Assembly: GCA_016650295.1 (NCBI GenBank)
Contig: JAENWA010000003.1
Span: 1-64,000, forward strand
From: Desulfuromonadales bacterium
GTDB lineage: Bacteria; Desulfobacterota; Desulfuromonadia; Geobacterales; Pseudopelobacteraceae
Length of the DNA stretch: 64,000 bases
Direction of reading: 5' to 3'
The notes below the pieces were generated by a model. That model searched no databases. It saw only the letters and a program-made list of their open reading frames with translations, and was not told the origin of the DNA. This document shows positions 41,514 to 51,065 of the stretch, in pieces. Made by a program: the position numbers and the translations under genes. How positions within the stretch are numbered: the stretch's first letter is position 1; each line of letters opens with the position of its first letter.

Positions 41514-44500
41514 TTATTGCGCGATGGCACCCAGCTCTACCCGGCTTTTGGCTGCATCACCCTTTTCCGGGGCTTTGAATATATCGTCATTCTTCTGGAA
41601 AATCCGCTCGGCCGGTACTTTGCCCTGTGTGACCAGATAGTCGATGATGGCTGCGACCCGATCCCGCGTCAGAGTCTGCAGTTCCGGCTCTCCGATGACA
41701 GTGTTGGTGATGATCAGTTTTTTCATTTCATCAGGGGGTAACGTCTTGACCAGGCCGACGACATTACGCGGTTTCGGAAACTTCTCCTTCTTGTAGACCA
41801 CTGCCAGATAGGTGGTCTGCTCTTCGGGCAGCACCTTGATGGAGTCGACTTTCTCTCCCTCTTTCAGGGTGCCGGCCTTGCTCAGCGCAAGAAATTTTTC
41901 ATTGCGGATTTTGCGGTTCAGCAGTTCGAGGCGGTAGGCTTCGGTGTCCTTTTCACGGTCCACGTAGCCCTTGAGTTCCATTTTCAGAGCCGGCCGCTCG
42001 TTCAATGCCGTGGACAGGGTTGCCAGTTTCTGCACTTCGCCGGGCTGGAGCACGCTTGTTCCGTAACCGAACTGGATGGAACTGAAGTCTTCGCCGCCGC
42101 CGAACATGGACGAGATCAGCGAGAAGGGTGAGGTGACCGCCTTGACCAGCAGGTTCTGCAGAACCTGGAAGACGAGTTTCCAGATGCTGAATTCCGGGTC
42201 GTCGGTGCGTCCGGTAACCGGCACGTCCAGGTGGATCTCGCCCTTGCGGTCCTTGAGCAGGGCCAGGCCCAGTTTGACCGGCAGCTTGGTGGCCTTGTCG
42301 CTGTCCACTTTATCGCCAAAGGTAAACTGGTCGATAAAGATCCTGTTTTCAGAAACAAGCTGTTTTTTGTCTATTTTGTACTTCAGCTCCAGGGAGAGTT
42401 TGCCCTTTTCGACCGTGTACCCCAGGAAGGTGCCGGAGTAGGGCGTCACCGGCGACAGCTCGATGTCCTGGAAGGCGACCTTCAGATCCACGAACAGATC
42501 ATCACGTAAGGGATTGATCTGGCCGGTGATCTGGAGCGGAGAGTGATTCTCAAGGTTGCCGCGCAGGTCCACGTCGGCAAACTTCGCATCTTCCGATGAC
42601 AGGCCGCTGACCTTGCCCCCCAGATTGTAAAAGGTTGTGGAGAAGCGCTGCGGCAGGTGGTTGTCGGTGAAGGCCAGGGTTCCATCCTGTATCGTTACCG
42701 CATCGATCCGGATCTGTTTCCTGGCGGCTGCGGACTGCTGCGGGGCAGGAGCGGGCGGCTGTACGGCAGGTTTTGCTGCCGCAGGAACCGGTATCTGGGG
42801 GATATCCGGCTTCGTCTCTTCATCCTTCTGCACCAGGTTCTGCAGGTTCAGGGTGCCATCCTTGCGAATGATGATGCGTGAGTAGACACCGTTGAGGGCT
42901 ATTTCTCGCAGGGCCAGGCTGAACGGTTCCAGGTTGCCCTGAATCTCGTCCAATTGCAGGCTTTCCCACTTGAGCAGATCCTCCTCCTCAAAAGAGTCGA
43001 TAGCGTGAAAGGAGCGCACCCCGGCGCTGCCCTTGAATGTTCCGGTCGGCTTGCCCTCTTTGAGGGCAATGTCCACATTCATGCTGGTATCGGCGGTACC
43101 GCCCAGGATAAAGACGTTTATGTTTTCGGGGAAATAGGCCTCGAAGTCACGCAACGGCATATGCCCGATGTTCACGCTCCCCTTGTAGCGGAAGGGGGCC
43201 GGGGTGATGTCGCCACTGGCTTTGAGCGGGGTGTCTTTGTTGAAGGTAGAGGCAAAGCGCAGCGCCGCCGGGGTAAACCTGGGCCCGTTCAGGTTTGACA
43301 GGCTCAGACTGGTGTTTCTGAGCGTAAAGCGCGGATTGTCTTCCATGGTTTTGTCGGTAAATGATGTGGTAAATTTGTCGATCAGGATCTTTTTGAAGCG
43401 GAATGAAAAGTCCTTGGCAGCCTGCTGACCCTTCGCTGAAGCGGTCTTGATTGCGGCGGGCTTTGCCGCCGATGTTTCAGGTGCCGGCTTGTTTTTCTTC
43501 AACAGCGACAGGATCGAAATACTGCCATCCTCCTCGCGGGAAAGGGAGAGTGTTCCCTTGGAGAGTTTGACCTCGTCGATAGCTATGGAGTTGTTTTTCT
43601 GGCTGTAGCCGGAGCCGTTCACCTCGAAACGGGCCACGTCAAAACCTTCCTTGTCGCCGTAGCGGGCCGAGAGTCTACTGGCCAGGAATTTCCCGTCTGT
43701 CACTGCCAAGCCGTCTTCATTGTTGTAGGTTGCAACGGAGGAGACATCGACCGTCCCCTTGACCGGTGACGTCAGCAGCGGCGAAAGATAGGGCCAGCCG
43801 CGCTCCAGTTTCAGGCCGTCCAGTTCAGTGGAGACGGTTGCGGTCATCGGGGTAAGCGAGAAGCTGCCGTCGGCGTTGAAGCTGGCCTGCTGGTCAAGTA
43901 GCATTGACAGGTCGAAGTCAGCTGTTTTGCCCGTTTCGGTAGTGAAATTTGTTACCGTTGCATCTATGTCGGTGACAGTACCTTTGAAACCGCCTGCCGG
44001 CTGAGCATCGTTGAAGTGTACGATAGCGTCCGTCAGGTTGAATGAAGCAACCTGTACCAGTGTCTGCTGCTTCTTGCCGTCATCGGACTTCTTTGCCGGT
44101 TCCGGTTCAGGAGTTTTTTCCTTTTTTGCCGCCTGCGGGAGCAGCTGGCTGTACATCCATTCCCCTTTGGCGCTGCGGCTGACGAACAGTTCCAGTCCTT
44201 CGACCGTAATTGCATCAAACAGGAAACGCTGGGCAAAGACCTCCAGTTCCGTGGCTTTCACCTGGAGTGAGGGGAGCTTGAACAGTGGTTGGCCACCCCT
44301 CAGGTTCACGGCGATATCATCCAGCCTGAAGCCGCCCTTGACGCCCAGCTCAGGTTTCCTGTCGCTGGAAATCCGATAACTGACATCGCAGTTGATGGTC
44401 AGCCGGCCAGCAGCCAGATTGACCGGTGGTTTGACCGGTGAGTAGGCTGCATATTCCGGCAGGGCCAAGCCTTTGAGATCAATATGTACTGAGGTTTCCA

Positions 44501-45137
44501 TGGATTTACTGAGCGGTTTGGTCTTGCCGGAAAAGCCGAACGGCGCACCATTCACCAGGGCCGAAATGCGCGGGTCGGTGTATTTTTCCACCAGGTAGGG
44601 GATGTTGCTGATAAACGGAATGGCAATCTCAAGATTGCGTATCGTGTGTTTCCTGCCCCCTTCCACGGCCCGGTCATCGAAGTCCGCCGAACCGTTTTTA
44701 AGAATGATGTTGTTGACGGAAAACTGGAACTCACTCTTGGGTTTCTTGGGTTTGGCATTCTGGCGTTCGATGATATCGTTGAAGTTGTAGCTGTTGGCAG
44801 CCAGCCGCGCAATTGAGACCGCCGGGCTCTCCACAGTTATCTCCGGGATGATCAATGCCCATTTGAAAATCGAGGCCAGTCCGATGGATGCGCGCAGGTT
44901 GGCGATGGAGACAAACGGGCCGCCGTCTTTGGCCTGGATGGCGAAGCCGCTGACCGTGACGGTCAGGGTAAAGGGGTTGATGGCAACCTTCTCGATCCGG
45001 ACCTTTCTTCCGGTCTCATCCGCTATGGCCGCTATGGCCTTGTTCCTGACAATGATCGGTAACATGGCGGCAACAAAGAGTACGAGTGCCAGTGCTGAAG
45101 CAAGACATATCAGCGCTATTTTTTTTCTTTTAGCCAT
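41514..45137 (-). CDS. Very large DUF748/AsmA-like envelope protein with OmpA-like C-terminus
   Basis: About 1207 residues. One N-terminal membrane anchor (IALICLASALALVLFVAAMLPIIV), then repeats of DUF748/AsmA-type beta-rich units (VRIEKVAINPFTLTVTVSGFAIQAKDGGPFVSIANL; LSLANL-type segments) separated by Pro/Ala linkers (~385, ~590, ~815). The last ~150 residues show an OmpA-like pattern (LQPGEVQKLATLSTALNERPALKMELKGYVDREKDTEAYR). Proteins of this type span the periplasm and relatives move lipids or assist outer-membrane assembly; function here is inferred. The start at 45137 is preferred; an ATG at 45185 adds 16 residues. Neither has a good ribosome-binding site. Confidence 0.85.
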   Translation of the reverse strand: MAKRKKIALICLASALALVLFVAAMLPIIVRNKAIAAIADETGRKVRIEKVAINPFTLTVTVSGFAIQAKDGGPFVSIANLRASIGLASIFKWALIIPEITVESPAVSIARLAANSYNFNDIIERQNAKPKKPKSEFQFSVNNIILKNGSADFDDRAVEGGRKHTIRNLEIAIPFISNIPYLVEKYTDPRISALVNGAPFGFSGKTKPLSKSMETSVHIDLKGLALPEYAAYSPVKPPVNLAAGRLTINCDVSYRISSDRKPELGVKGGFRLDDIAVNLRGGQPLFKLPSLQVKATELEVFAQRFLFDAITVEGLELFVSRSAKGEWMYSQLLPQAAKKEKTPEPEPAKKSDDGKKQQTLVQVASFNLTDAIVHFNDAQPAGGFKGTVTDIDATVTNFTTETGKTADFDLSMLLDQQASFNADGSFSLTPMTATVSTELDGLKLERGWPYLSPLLTSPVKGTVDVSSVATYNNEDGLAVTDGKFLASRLSARYGDKEGFDVARFEVNGSGYSQKNNSIAIDEVKLSKGTLSLSREEDGSISILSLLKKNKPAPETSAAKPAAIKTASAKGQQAAKDFSFRFKKILIDKFTTSFTDKTMEDNPRFTLRNTSLSLSNLNGPRFTPAALRFASTFNKDTPLKASGDITPAPFRYKGSVNIGHMPLRDFEAYFPENINVFILGGTADTSMNVDIALKEGKPTGTFKGSAGVRSFHAIDSFEEEDLLKWESLQLDEIQGNLEPFSLALREIALNGVYSRIIIRKDGTLNLQNLVQKDEETKPDIPQIPVPAAAKPAVQPPAPAPQQSAAARKQIRIDAVTIQDGTLAFTDNHLPQRFSTTFYNLGGKVSGLSSEDAKFADVDLRGNLENHSPLQITGQINPLRDDLFVDLKVAFQDIELSPVTPYSGTFLGYTVEKGKLSLELKYKIDKKQLVSENRIFIDQFTFGDKVDSDKATKLPVKLGLALLKDRKGEIHLDVPVTGRTDDPEFSIWKLVFQVLQNLLVKAVTSPFSLISSMFGGGEDFSSIQFGYGTSVLQPGEVQKLATLSTALNERPALKMELKGYVDREKDTEAYRLELLNRKIRNEKFLALSKAGTLKEGEKVDSIKVLPEEQTTYLAVVYKKEKFPKPRNVVGLVKTLPPDEMKKLIITNTVIGEPELQTLTRDRVAAIIDYLVTQGKVPAERIFQKNDDIFKAPEKGDAAKSRVELGAIAQ

Positions 45138-45329
45138 GGCATGAATCCGTTGGAGGAAGGTTTTATTAAACAGTTTATACCACACATTCTACGCAATGTG
45201 ATTTCATAGTTACCGTTTTTGGCAGGTTTCACAGCAAGATCTTGCGGTTTTTGTTGAAAAATAAACCTAAAGCGGCTACAAGAGAAAACGTTTTCATTTC
45301 AGCATGAAGCATACTTTCGGGAGGTAACG

Positions 45330-46898
45330 ATGAGCCTTGTTAAATTGTATGACACAACCCTGCGTGACGGGACACAGGCCGAGGATATCTCATTTCTGGT
45401 TGAGGATAAAATCCGGATTGCCCGACGTCTGGACGAGATTGGGGTGCATTATATCGAAGGCGGCTGGCCGGGAAGCAATCCCAAGGACGTCAGCTTTTTC
45501 AAGGATATCAAGAAAGAAAAGCTTTCCCAGGCCAGGATAGCTGCCTTCGGTTCCACGCGCCGGGCCAAGGTAACACCCGACAAGGACAGTAACATCATCA
45601 CCCTGGTCAAGGCCGAGGCTGATGCTATCACCATCTTCGGCAAGACCTGGGACTTCCATGTACGTGAGGCGCTGCGAATCTCGCTGGAGGAAAACCTGGA
45701 GCTGATCTTTGATTCGCTGGAGTATCTCAAGAAACATGCCCCGGAAGTATTCTACGACGCCGAGCATTTCTTCGACGGTTACAAGGCCAATCCCGAATAT
45801 GCCCTCAAGACCCTCAAGGCAGCCGAAGATGCCAACGCCGACTGCATCATCCTCTGTGACACCAACGGCGGCACCATGCCGTTCGAGATGGCCGAGATCA
45901 TCAAGGCGGTCAAGAAACATATCAAGACCCCTCTGGGTATACACACCCATAACGACGGTGATTGCGCGGTGGCCAACTCGATGATTGCCGTCGAGCAGGG
46001 CATCGTTCAGGTGCAGGGCACCATCAACGGCTTCGGTGAGCGTTGCGGCAATGCCAACCTCTGCTCGATCATTCCGGCTCTCAAGGTCAAGATGAAGAAG
46101 GAGTGCATCACCGATGAACAGATGCGCCACCTGCGCGATCTTTCCCGCTATGTCTACGAACTGGCCAACCTTTCCCCCAACAAGCATCAGGCCTATGTGG
46201 GCAACTCGGCCTTCGCCCACAAGGGTGGCGTGCATGTCAGCGCCATTCAGCGCCATCCAGAAACCTATGAGCACATGCGACCCGAACTGGTCGGTAACTG
46301 TACCCGCGTACTGATCTCCGATTTGTCCGGCCGCGCCAACATCCTGGCCAAGGCCGAGGAGTTCAATATTAACCTGGACAGCAAAGACCCGGTTACCCTG
46401 GAGATCCTGGAGAACATCAAGGAGATGGAGAACCGCGGCTACCAGTTCGAAGGGGCCGAGGCTTCCTTTGAGCTGTTGATGAAGAAGGCCCTGGGAACCC
46501 ATAAAAAGTTTTTTACCGTTCTCGGATTTCGCGTAATTGATGAAAAGCGGGGCGAAGAGCAGAAGCCGATGGCAGAGGCCACGATCAGGGTCAAGGTTGG
46601 CGGCAAGGTTGAGCATACCGCTGCCGAGGGGAGCGGTCCGGTCAATGCGCTGGACAATGCCCTGCGCAAGGCTCTGGAAAAGTTCTATCCCAAGCTGAAA
46701 GAACTCAAACTGCTGGATTACAAGGTGCGCGTCCTGCCTGCCGGACTCGGGACCGCTTCAGCCATCCGTGTTCTGATCGAATCCGGTGACAAGCATTCCC
46801 GCTGGGGAACGGTCGGTGTTTCCGACAATATCATCGATGCGTCCTATCAGGCGCTGATCGACAGCATCGACTACAAGCTGCACAAGACCGAAGAGTAA
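45330..46898 (+). CDS. cimA: (R)-citramalate synthase
   Basis: Condenses pyruvate and acetyl-CoA to citramalate, the threonine-independent entry to isoleucine synthesis known in Geobacter. 522 residues. HMGL-like barrel with [17 protein letters not shown] (general base Arg/Asp), [34 protein letters not shown] and [15 protein letters not shown]; LeuA-type regulatory domain at ~390-515 ([14 protein letters not shown]). GGGAGG precedes the ATG. Divergent from the DUF748 gene. No leader-peptide attenuator is visible in the 140-bp upstream region. Confidence 0.95.
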   Translation: MSLVKLYDTTLRDGTQAEDISFLVEDKIRIARRLDEIGVHYIEGGWPGSNPKDVSFFKDIKKEKLSQARIAAFGSTRRAKVTPDKDSNIITLVKAEADAITIFGKTWDFHVREALRISLEENLELIFDSLEYLKKHAPEVFYDAEHFFDGYKANPEYALKTLKAAEDANADCIILCDTNGGTMPFEMAEIIKAVKKHIKTPLGIHTHNDGDCAVANSMIAVEQGIVQVQGTINGFGERCGNANLCSIIPALKVKMKKECITDEQMRHLRDLSRYVYELANLSPNKHQAYVGNSAFAHKGGVHVSAIQRHPETYEHMRPELVGNCTRVLISDLSGRANILAKAEEFNINLDSKDPVTLEILENIKEMENRGYQFEGAEASFELLMKKALGTHKKFFTVLGFRVIDEKRGEEQKPMAEATIRVKVGGKVEHTAAEGSGPVNALDNALRKALEKFYPKLKELKLLDYKVRVLPAGLGTASAIRVLIESGDKHSRWGTVGVSDNIIDASYQALIDSIDYKLHKTEE

Positions 46899-46913
46899 GA
46901 CCGTTCAAGCCGT

Positions 46914-47471
46914 ATGGAGCGTTACCAGCGCCTCATGATCCTTCTGCTGGCTGTCGCTGTTGCCATTCCTGTTGTTGTCAGAAGTCGCCCGGGTGCAGTT
47001 CAACACACTCCGGCGGCTTTTTCCGTGCTGACGGCTGCCCAGGGATATGTTCAAGTATCCGGTGACGTCAGGCATCCCGGAATATATCCGCTAACCGCCA
47101 AAATAATGACGACTGCTGTCATTGAAATGGCGGTGCCTGCGCATCCAATTATTTCCATGGAACCGTCCGCTGCCGGGACTGATCCGGTTGTCAACGGGGA
47201 GGCGCTTCAGGTGAGCATTTCCGGCGTAGGAAAGGCTAAGGTGACCAGAGGGAGCATCGCCGTTGCGGAACGGCTTGTTCTGGGTATCCCTCTGGATCTG
47301 AACACAATCAACGAAACGGACCTGGACAAAGTCCCCGGTATCGGGCCGGCCATGGCCAGCAGAATTGTCATGCATCGTCAAAATAATGGCGGACGCATGT
47401 CGGTTCAGGATCTGCTCATGGTCGAAGGCATCGGTGAAAAGAAATTTTCAATATTGCGTAACTATTTCTAA
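46914..47471 (+). CDS. ComEA-like helix-hairpin-helix protein
   Basis: 185 residues. N-terminal membrane anchor (LMILLLAVAVAIPVVV), an SLBB-like stretch (YVQVSGDVRHPGIYPL), and a C-terminal tandem helix-hairpin-helix domain (IPLDLNTINETDLDKVPGIGPAMASRIVMHRQNNGG...VQDLLMVEGIGEKKFSILRNYF). ComEA binds DNA at the cell surface for uptake in competent bacteria; this gene has the same order of parts but no other com genes are near. It starts 15 bp after cimA. Confidence 0.88.
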   Translation: MERYQRLMILLLAVAVAIPVVVRSRPGAVQHTPAAFSVLTAAQGYVQVSGDVRHPGIYPLTAKIMTTAVIEMAVPAHPIISMEPSAAGTDPVVNGEALQVSISGVGKAKVTRGSIAVAERLVLGIPLDLNTINETDLDKVPGIGPAMASRIVMHRQNNGGRMSVQDLLMVEGIGEKKFSILRNYF

Positions 47472-47603
47472 CTATTCGGTTTTTTAGTTATTTATCAGAA
47501 GTACCTGAATAATCTGCTCCATGGTTTACCATCTTGGCACGTATGGTGTATTACCCATTGATATTGAAAGCACAATTGCTATCACATCAATGGGAGGATT
47601 GTT

Positions 47604-47759
47604 ATGCAATGTCCACGCTGCAAAGGCCGCATGTTTGCCGAGAAATTTTATGATTTTGTTCGTTCCTTTGATGCCTGGAAATGCACCTGCTGTGGTGAGG
47701 TGCTGGATTCGACGATCCTGGCCAACCGGGCTCGCAGCAACAACACGCACCTCGGCTGA
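47604..47759 (+). CDS. 51-residue zinc-ribbon protein
   Basis: MQCPRCKGRMFAEKFYDF...WKCTCCGEVLD: two CxxC knuckles 19 residues apart form a zinc ribbon. TGGGAGGATT lies 5-13 nt upstream of the ATG, a strong ribosome-binding site. Not part of a named family that I recognise; small stand-alone ribbons of this kind usually bind nucleic acid or protein. A terminator follows about 40 bp downstream. Confidence 0.78.
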   Translation: MQCPRCKGRMFAEKFYDFVRSFDAWKCTCCGEVLDSTILANRARSNNTHLG

Positions 47760-47797
47760 CAGCACGATACAACGCCGCTATAACTGGTCACAATCAA

Positions 47798-47828
47798 GGG
47801 GAATCCGGTAACGGGTTTCCCTTTTTGT
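47798..47828 (+). terminator. Intrinsic terminator after the zinc-ribbon gene
   Basis: GGGGAATCCG pairs with CGGGTTTCCC (G-U pairs included), then TTTTTG. Confidence 0.7.
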
Positions 47829-47924
47829 TTGACAGGAACCGCACGGAAGGGCTATTGAATTTAACTCTTCTGCGGAGCGATTTGGTTCGTGGGGCGCTGA
47901 ATATAGAATGTCTACGGGGTTGAT

Positions 47925-48641
47925 ATGAGAAATGACGGCAGAAACAATAATGTATTGCGGCAGGTCCGCATTACCAGAAATTTTACGAAACACGCCGAAG
48001 GCTCCGTGCTGGTTGAATTCGGTGATACCCGGGTGATCTGCACCGCCTCGGTCGAAGAATCGGTTCCTCCGTTTCTGCGGGGCAAGGGCACCGGCTGGGT
48101 GACGGCCGAGTATTCCATGCTGCCGCGGGCAACTCATACCCGTTCCTCCCGCGAGGCGGCCAGAGGCAAGCAGAGCGGCCGTACGCTGGAGATCCAGCGC
48201 CTGATCGGCCGCTCACTGCGGGCGGTAACAGATCTGGCGGCGCTGGGAGAACGCTCCATAACTATCGATTGCGATGTAATCCAGGCAGATGGCGGGACCC
48301 GCACCGCTTCCATTACCGGGGCCTACGTTGCCCTGCATGATGCCTTATCGACCTTGCGGGACAAGGGGCTGCTTGCACAGCTTCCACTCAGGGAGGCTGT
48401 TGCTGCCGTCAGCGTAGGTATCGTCGGCGGCGAAGCAGTGCTGGATCTCAACTATCTGGAAGATTCTTCGGCTGAGGTGGACATGAATTTCGTCATGACT
48501 TCCAGCAACCGTTTTGTGGAGGTGCAGGGTACGGCCGAGGCGGAACCCTTTACCGTCGCCCAGATGGATGCCATGCGGGTTCTGGCCGAAGAGGGTATCC
48601 GCACGCTTTTCACCATCCAGCGTGGGGCGCTGGGAGAATGA
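47925..48641 (+). CDS. rph: Ribonuclease PH
   Basis: Phosphorolytic exonuclease trimming tRNA 3' ends. 238 residues with [75 protein letters not shown] and VDMNFVMT. Its stop overlaps the rdgB start (ATGA), a common rph-rdgB arrangement. Confidence 0.96.
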   Translation: MRNDGRNNNVLRQVRITRNFTKHAEGSVLVEFGDTRVICTASVEESVPPFLRGKGTGWVTAEYSMLPRATHTRSSREAARGKQSGRTLEIQRLIGRSLRAVTDLAALGERSITIDCDVIQADGGTRTASITGAYVALHDALSTLRDKGLLAQLPLREAVAAVSVGIVGGEAVLDLNYLEDSSAEVDMNFVMTSSNRFVEVQGTAEAEPFTVAQMDAMRVLAEEGIRTLFTIQRGALGE

Positions 48642-49234
48642 ATGAGCTGGTGATCGCCACCCGCAACCGGGGCAAGCTGAAAGAGATTCAGGCACTTCTG
48701 GACGGGGTTGTTGGTACGGTGCGCTGTGCCGCCGATTTTCCCGAATTCCCCGAGACGGTCGAAGACGGCGCTACCTTCCGGGAAAATGCCCTCAAAAAGG
48801 CCCGCGAGGCGATGCTCTTTACCGGTCTGGCGGCTCTGGCCGATGATTCGGGGCTGGTGGTGGATGTGCTGGATGGCCGCCCCGGGGTTTATTCCGCTCG
48901 TTTTGCGGGAGAAGGCGCCGGAGATTCCGCCAATAATCGGCGGCTCCTGGAAGAGTTGGTCGAATTCCCCGCTGCCCAACGTCAGGCAGCCTTTGTCTGC
49001 GTACTCGCTTTTGTGACCCCTGCCGGTGACGAGCAGGTGTTTACGGGCAGGGTAGGGGGCGTTATCCTTACGGAGGAGCGAGGTGCGGATGGTTTTGGTT
49101 ATGACCCGCTTTTTCTGGTGGATGGTTTTGATCGCACTATGGCGGAACTCTCCCTGCGGGAGAAGAACAGTATCAGCCACCGTGGCCAGGCGCTGAGGGG
49201 CTTTCGGGCATTCTTAGGAGCCTGCCGGACTTAG
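48638..49234 (+). CDS. rdgB: dITP/XTP pyrophosphatase (RdgB/HAM1)
   Basis: House-cleaning nucleotide hydrolase that removes non-canonical purine triphosphates. 198 residues with [14 protein letters not shown] (substrate loop), [42 protein letters not shown] and [12 protein letters not shown]. The C-terminal residues (GACRT) are encoded by an inverted copy of a REP-like motif. Confidence 0.96.
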   Translation: MNELVIATRNRGKLKEIQALLDGVVGTVRCAADFPEFPETVEDGATFRENALKKAREAMLFTGLAALADDSGLVVDVLDGRPGVYSARFAGEGAGDSANNRRLLEELVEFPAAQRQAAFVCVLAFVTPAGDEQVFTGRVGGVILTEERGADGFGYDPLFLVDGFDRTMAELSLREKNSISHRGQALRGFRAFLGACRT

Positions 49235-49384
49235 GATAAATCTACTGCAAATCCGCCTGGGCGGTCCATATTTCACCGCTTTCTTGGTCAATAGAACGCC
49301 TATTGACCTGCAAAATCGGCAAAAGCTGTCCTCGCCCAGTCGAATTTTCGCTACGATTTCCTAAGTCCGACAGACTCCTCAAAC
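49211..49384. repeat. Pair of inverted REP-like motifs
   Basis: TAGGAGCCTGCCGGACTTAGG at 49215-49235 (21 bases, listed here as TAGGAGCCTG plus CCGGACTTAGG) and its inverse CCTAAGTCCGACAGACTCCT (49360-49379) bracket the rdgB-rlmD gap. A third copy (CTAAGTCCGACAGACTCCTG) lies at 33245-33264 before the ResB-like gene. The region between shows no gene. Confidence 0.75.
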
Positions 49385-49395
49385 AAGGGTAATAC

Positions 49396-50868
49396 ATGAA
49401 AAAAGAAAGCAGTAACAAACCGAAGAGAAAGCCCGTCAGGGCTGCAACCGACAAGCCCTCTGCCGTTGTTGCGCCGCTGGAAGTGCAGCAGCGGCCACGG
49501 CTGGCACGTAATATGATCGTGGAGGCCTCTGTCTCGGCCATTGATGATGATGGCTACGGAACCGCACGCATTGACGGGATGTCGTTCAAAATAGGGGGCG
49601 CCCTGCCGGGAGACGTGGTGCTGGCCAAGATTGACCACGTATCATTCGGTAATGTCACCGCACACCTGCACAAGCTGCTGCAGCCGTCTTCCCTGCGGAG
49701 CAAACGCCCCCCCTGCAAGGTCAGCAGCGAGTGTCTCGGCTGTCCGTTGATCTCCATGCGTTATGTGGATCAGAAGGTCTGGAAACGCGGGATGATCCTG
49801 AATGAACTGGCCGTCTATCCGGAACTGGCCGACATCACCGTCCACCCGCTGATGTCGCCTGACCGGCTGATCCATTACCGCAACTCCGCCAAGCTGATCG
49901 TGGCCGGTAAATACTCCGAACCGTACCTTGGTATCTACCGTCGCGCCAGTCATGATGTATTTGATCTGGATGAGTGCCCGATCCATCACCCGCTGATCAA
50001 CCGCGTCATGGAGGTGGTGCGCCGCGGCATCATCAAGATGAAGGTGCAGATCTACAACCCCCGCAGCAAGATGGGGCTGTTGCGCTATCTGGTGGTCAGG
50101 GTCTCCGAGTTCGAGCAGAAGGCCATGGTGGTGCTGATAACGGCGGATAAAGGCTACAATGAGATTCATCACCTGTCCCGTTTTATTCGCGAGGCGCTGC
50201 CGGAAGTGGAGGTGCTTGCCAGCAATGTCAACAACTCCGAAGGCAATGTCATCTTCGGGCAGAAGGACACCTTTATCACCAAAAAACAGTATCTGACCGA
50301 GCAGGTTGGAGATGTGTACCTGCAGATTTCCCCCCGTTCATTTTTTCAGGTCAACAGCAGCGGTGCACGCCTGATATACGATAAAGTAAAGGAATTTGCC
50401 GCTCTTGACCGGAATTCGACCGTTCTAGACCTGTACTGCGGAATCGGCGGTATCGGACTGTTCCTGGCGGGCCAGGCCAAAAAGGTCATCGGGATAGAAG
50501 TAGTGGAAGAGGCGGTGGCCGATGCCCGCAAAAATGCCCGGCTTAACGGTTTCACTAACTGCCGATTCGAGGCAGGTGATGCGGCTGAGTTGCTGGATGA
50601 GCTGGCCGATGAAGGCGAGCAGATCGATGCGGTCGTGTTGAACCCGCCCCGCAAGGGGTGTGACGAGCAGGTACTGCATGGAGTTGCCGGGCTTTCACCG
50701 CGTACGATCGTTTACGTCTCCTGCTCGCCCCAGAGCCTGATGCGGGATCTTGCTGTGCTAAAAAAACTGGGTTATACATGCCGTGAAATCCAGCCGATTG
50801 ATATGTTTCCCCAGACGGTGCATGTGGAGAATGTCGCCCGCCTGGAAAAAAGTGATAAATCTGCTTGA
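49396..50868 (+). CDS. rlmD: 23S rRNA (uracil-C5)-methyltransferase, RlmD/RumA family
   Basis: 490 residues. Lys/Arg-rich tail, TRAM domain (~45-105, MIVEASVSAIDDDGYGTARIDGMSFKIGGALPGD), iron-sulfur Cys motif (C-KVSSEC-LGC region, ~115-125) and a SAM methyltransferase domain (VLDLYCGIGGIGLFLAG, VVLNPPRKGCDEQV, catalytic Cys in YVSCSPQSLMRDL). RlmD in E. coli methylates U1939; target in this species is inferred. Confidence 0.92.
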   Translation: MKKESSNKPKRKPVRAATDKPSAVVAPLEVQQRPRLARNMIVEASVSAIDDDGYGTARIDGMSFKIGGALPGDVVLAKIDHVSFGNVTAHLHKLLQPSSLRSKRPPCKVSSECLGCPLISMRYVDQKVWKRGMILNELAVYPELADITVHPLMSPDRLIHYRNSAKLIVAGKYSEPYLGIYRRASHDVFDLDECPIHHPLINRVMEVVRRGIIKMKVQIYNPRSKMGLLRYLVVRVSEFEQKAMVVLITADKGYNEIHHLSRFIREALPEVEVLASNVNNSEGNVIFGQKDTFITKKQYLTEQVGDVYLQISPRSFFQVNSSGARLIYDKVKEFAALDRNSTVLDLYCGIGGIGLFLAGQAKKVIGIEVVEEAVADARKNARLNGFTNCRFEAGDAAELLDELADEGEQIDAVVLNPPRKGCDEQVLHGVAGLSPRTIVYVSCSPQSLMRDLAVLKKLGYTCREIQPIDMFPQTVHVENVARLEKSDKSA

Positions 50869-50910
50869 CTTGAACGGCACTTACTGATAAACATCTTTAT
50901 CTTGTGATGC

Positions 50911-50985
50911 AGGCGCGTAGCTCAGGGGTAGAGCACTAGCTCGACACGCTAGGGGTCGACGGTTCGAGACCGTCCGCGCCTACCA
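50911..50985 (+). tRNA. tRNA-Val (anticodon GAC) with C at position 33
   Basis: Acceptor AGGCGCG with CGCGCCT, D arm GCTC/GAGC, anticodon arm CTAGC-TCGACAC-GCTAG, T arm GACGG/CCGTC, CCA encoded. The loop reads T32 C33 G34 A35 C36, so the nearly universal U33 before the anticodon is C. All stems are intact. Confidence 0.93.
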
Positions 50986-51002
50986 TTAACAGCAGCAGTC
51001 TA

Positions 51003-51030
51003 GGGGCATCGATGGGTTCGATGCCTTTTC
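51003..51030 (+). terminator. Intrinsic terminator between tRNA-Val and thrS
   Basis: GGCATCGA (51005-51012) pairs with TCGATGCC (51018-51025), then TTTTCTG. Confidence 0.8.
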
Positions 51031-51065
51031 TGTTTCACTTTTTCACCTGTTCAGAGGAATTCTAA

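Noticed and set aside
45390-46616. 408-codon open frame on the minus strand inside cimA
   Set aside because: Complete overlap with a clear citramalate synthase; the frame is open because of GC-skewed codons and its product shows no domain pattern.
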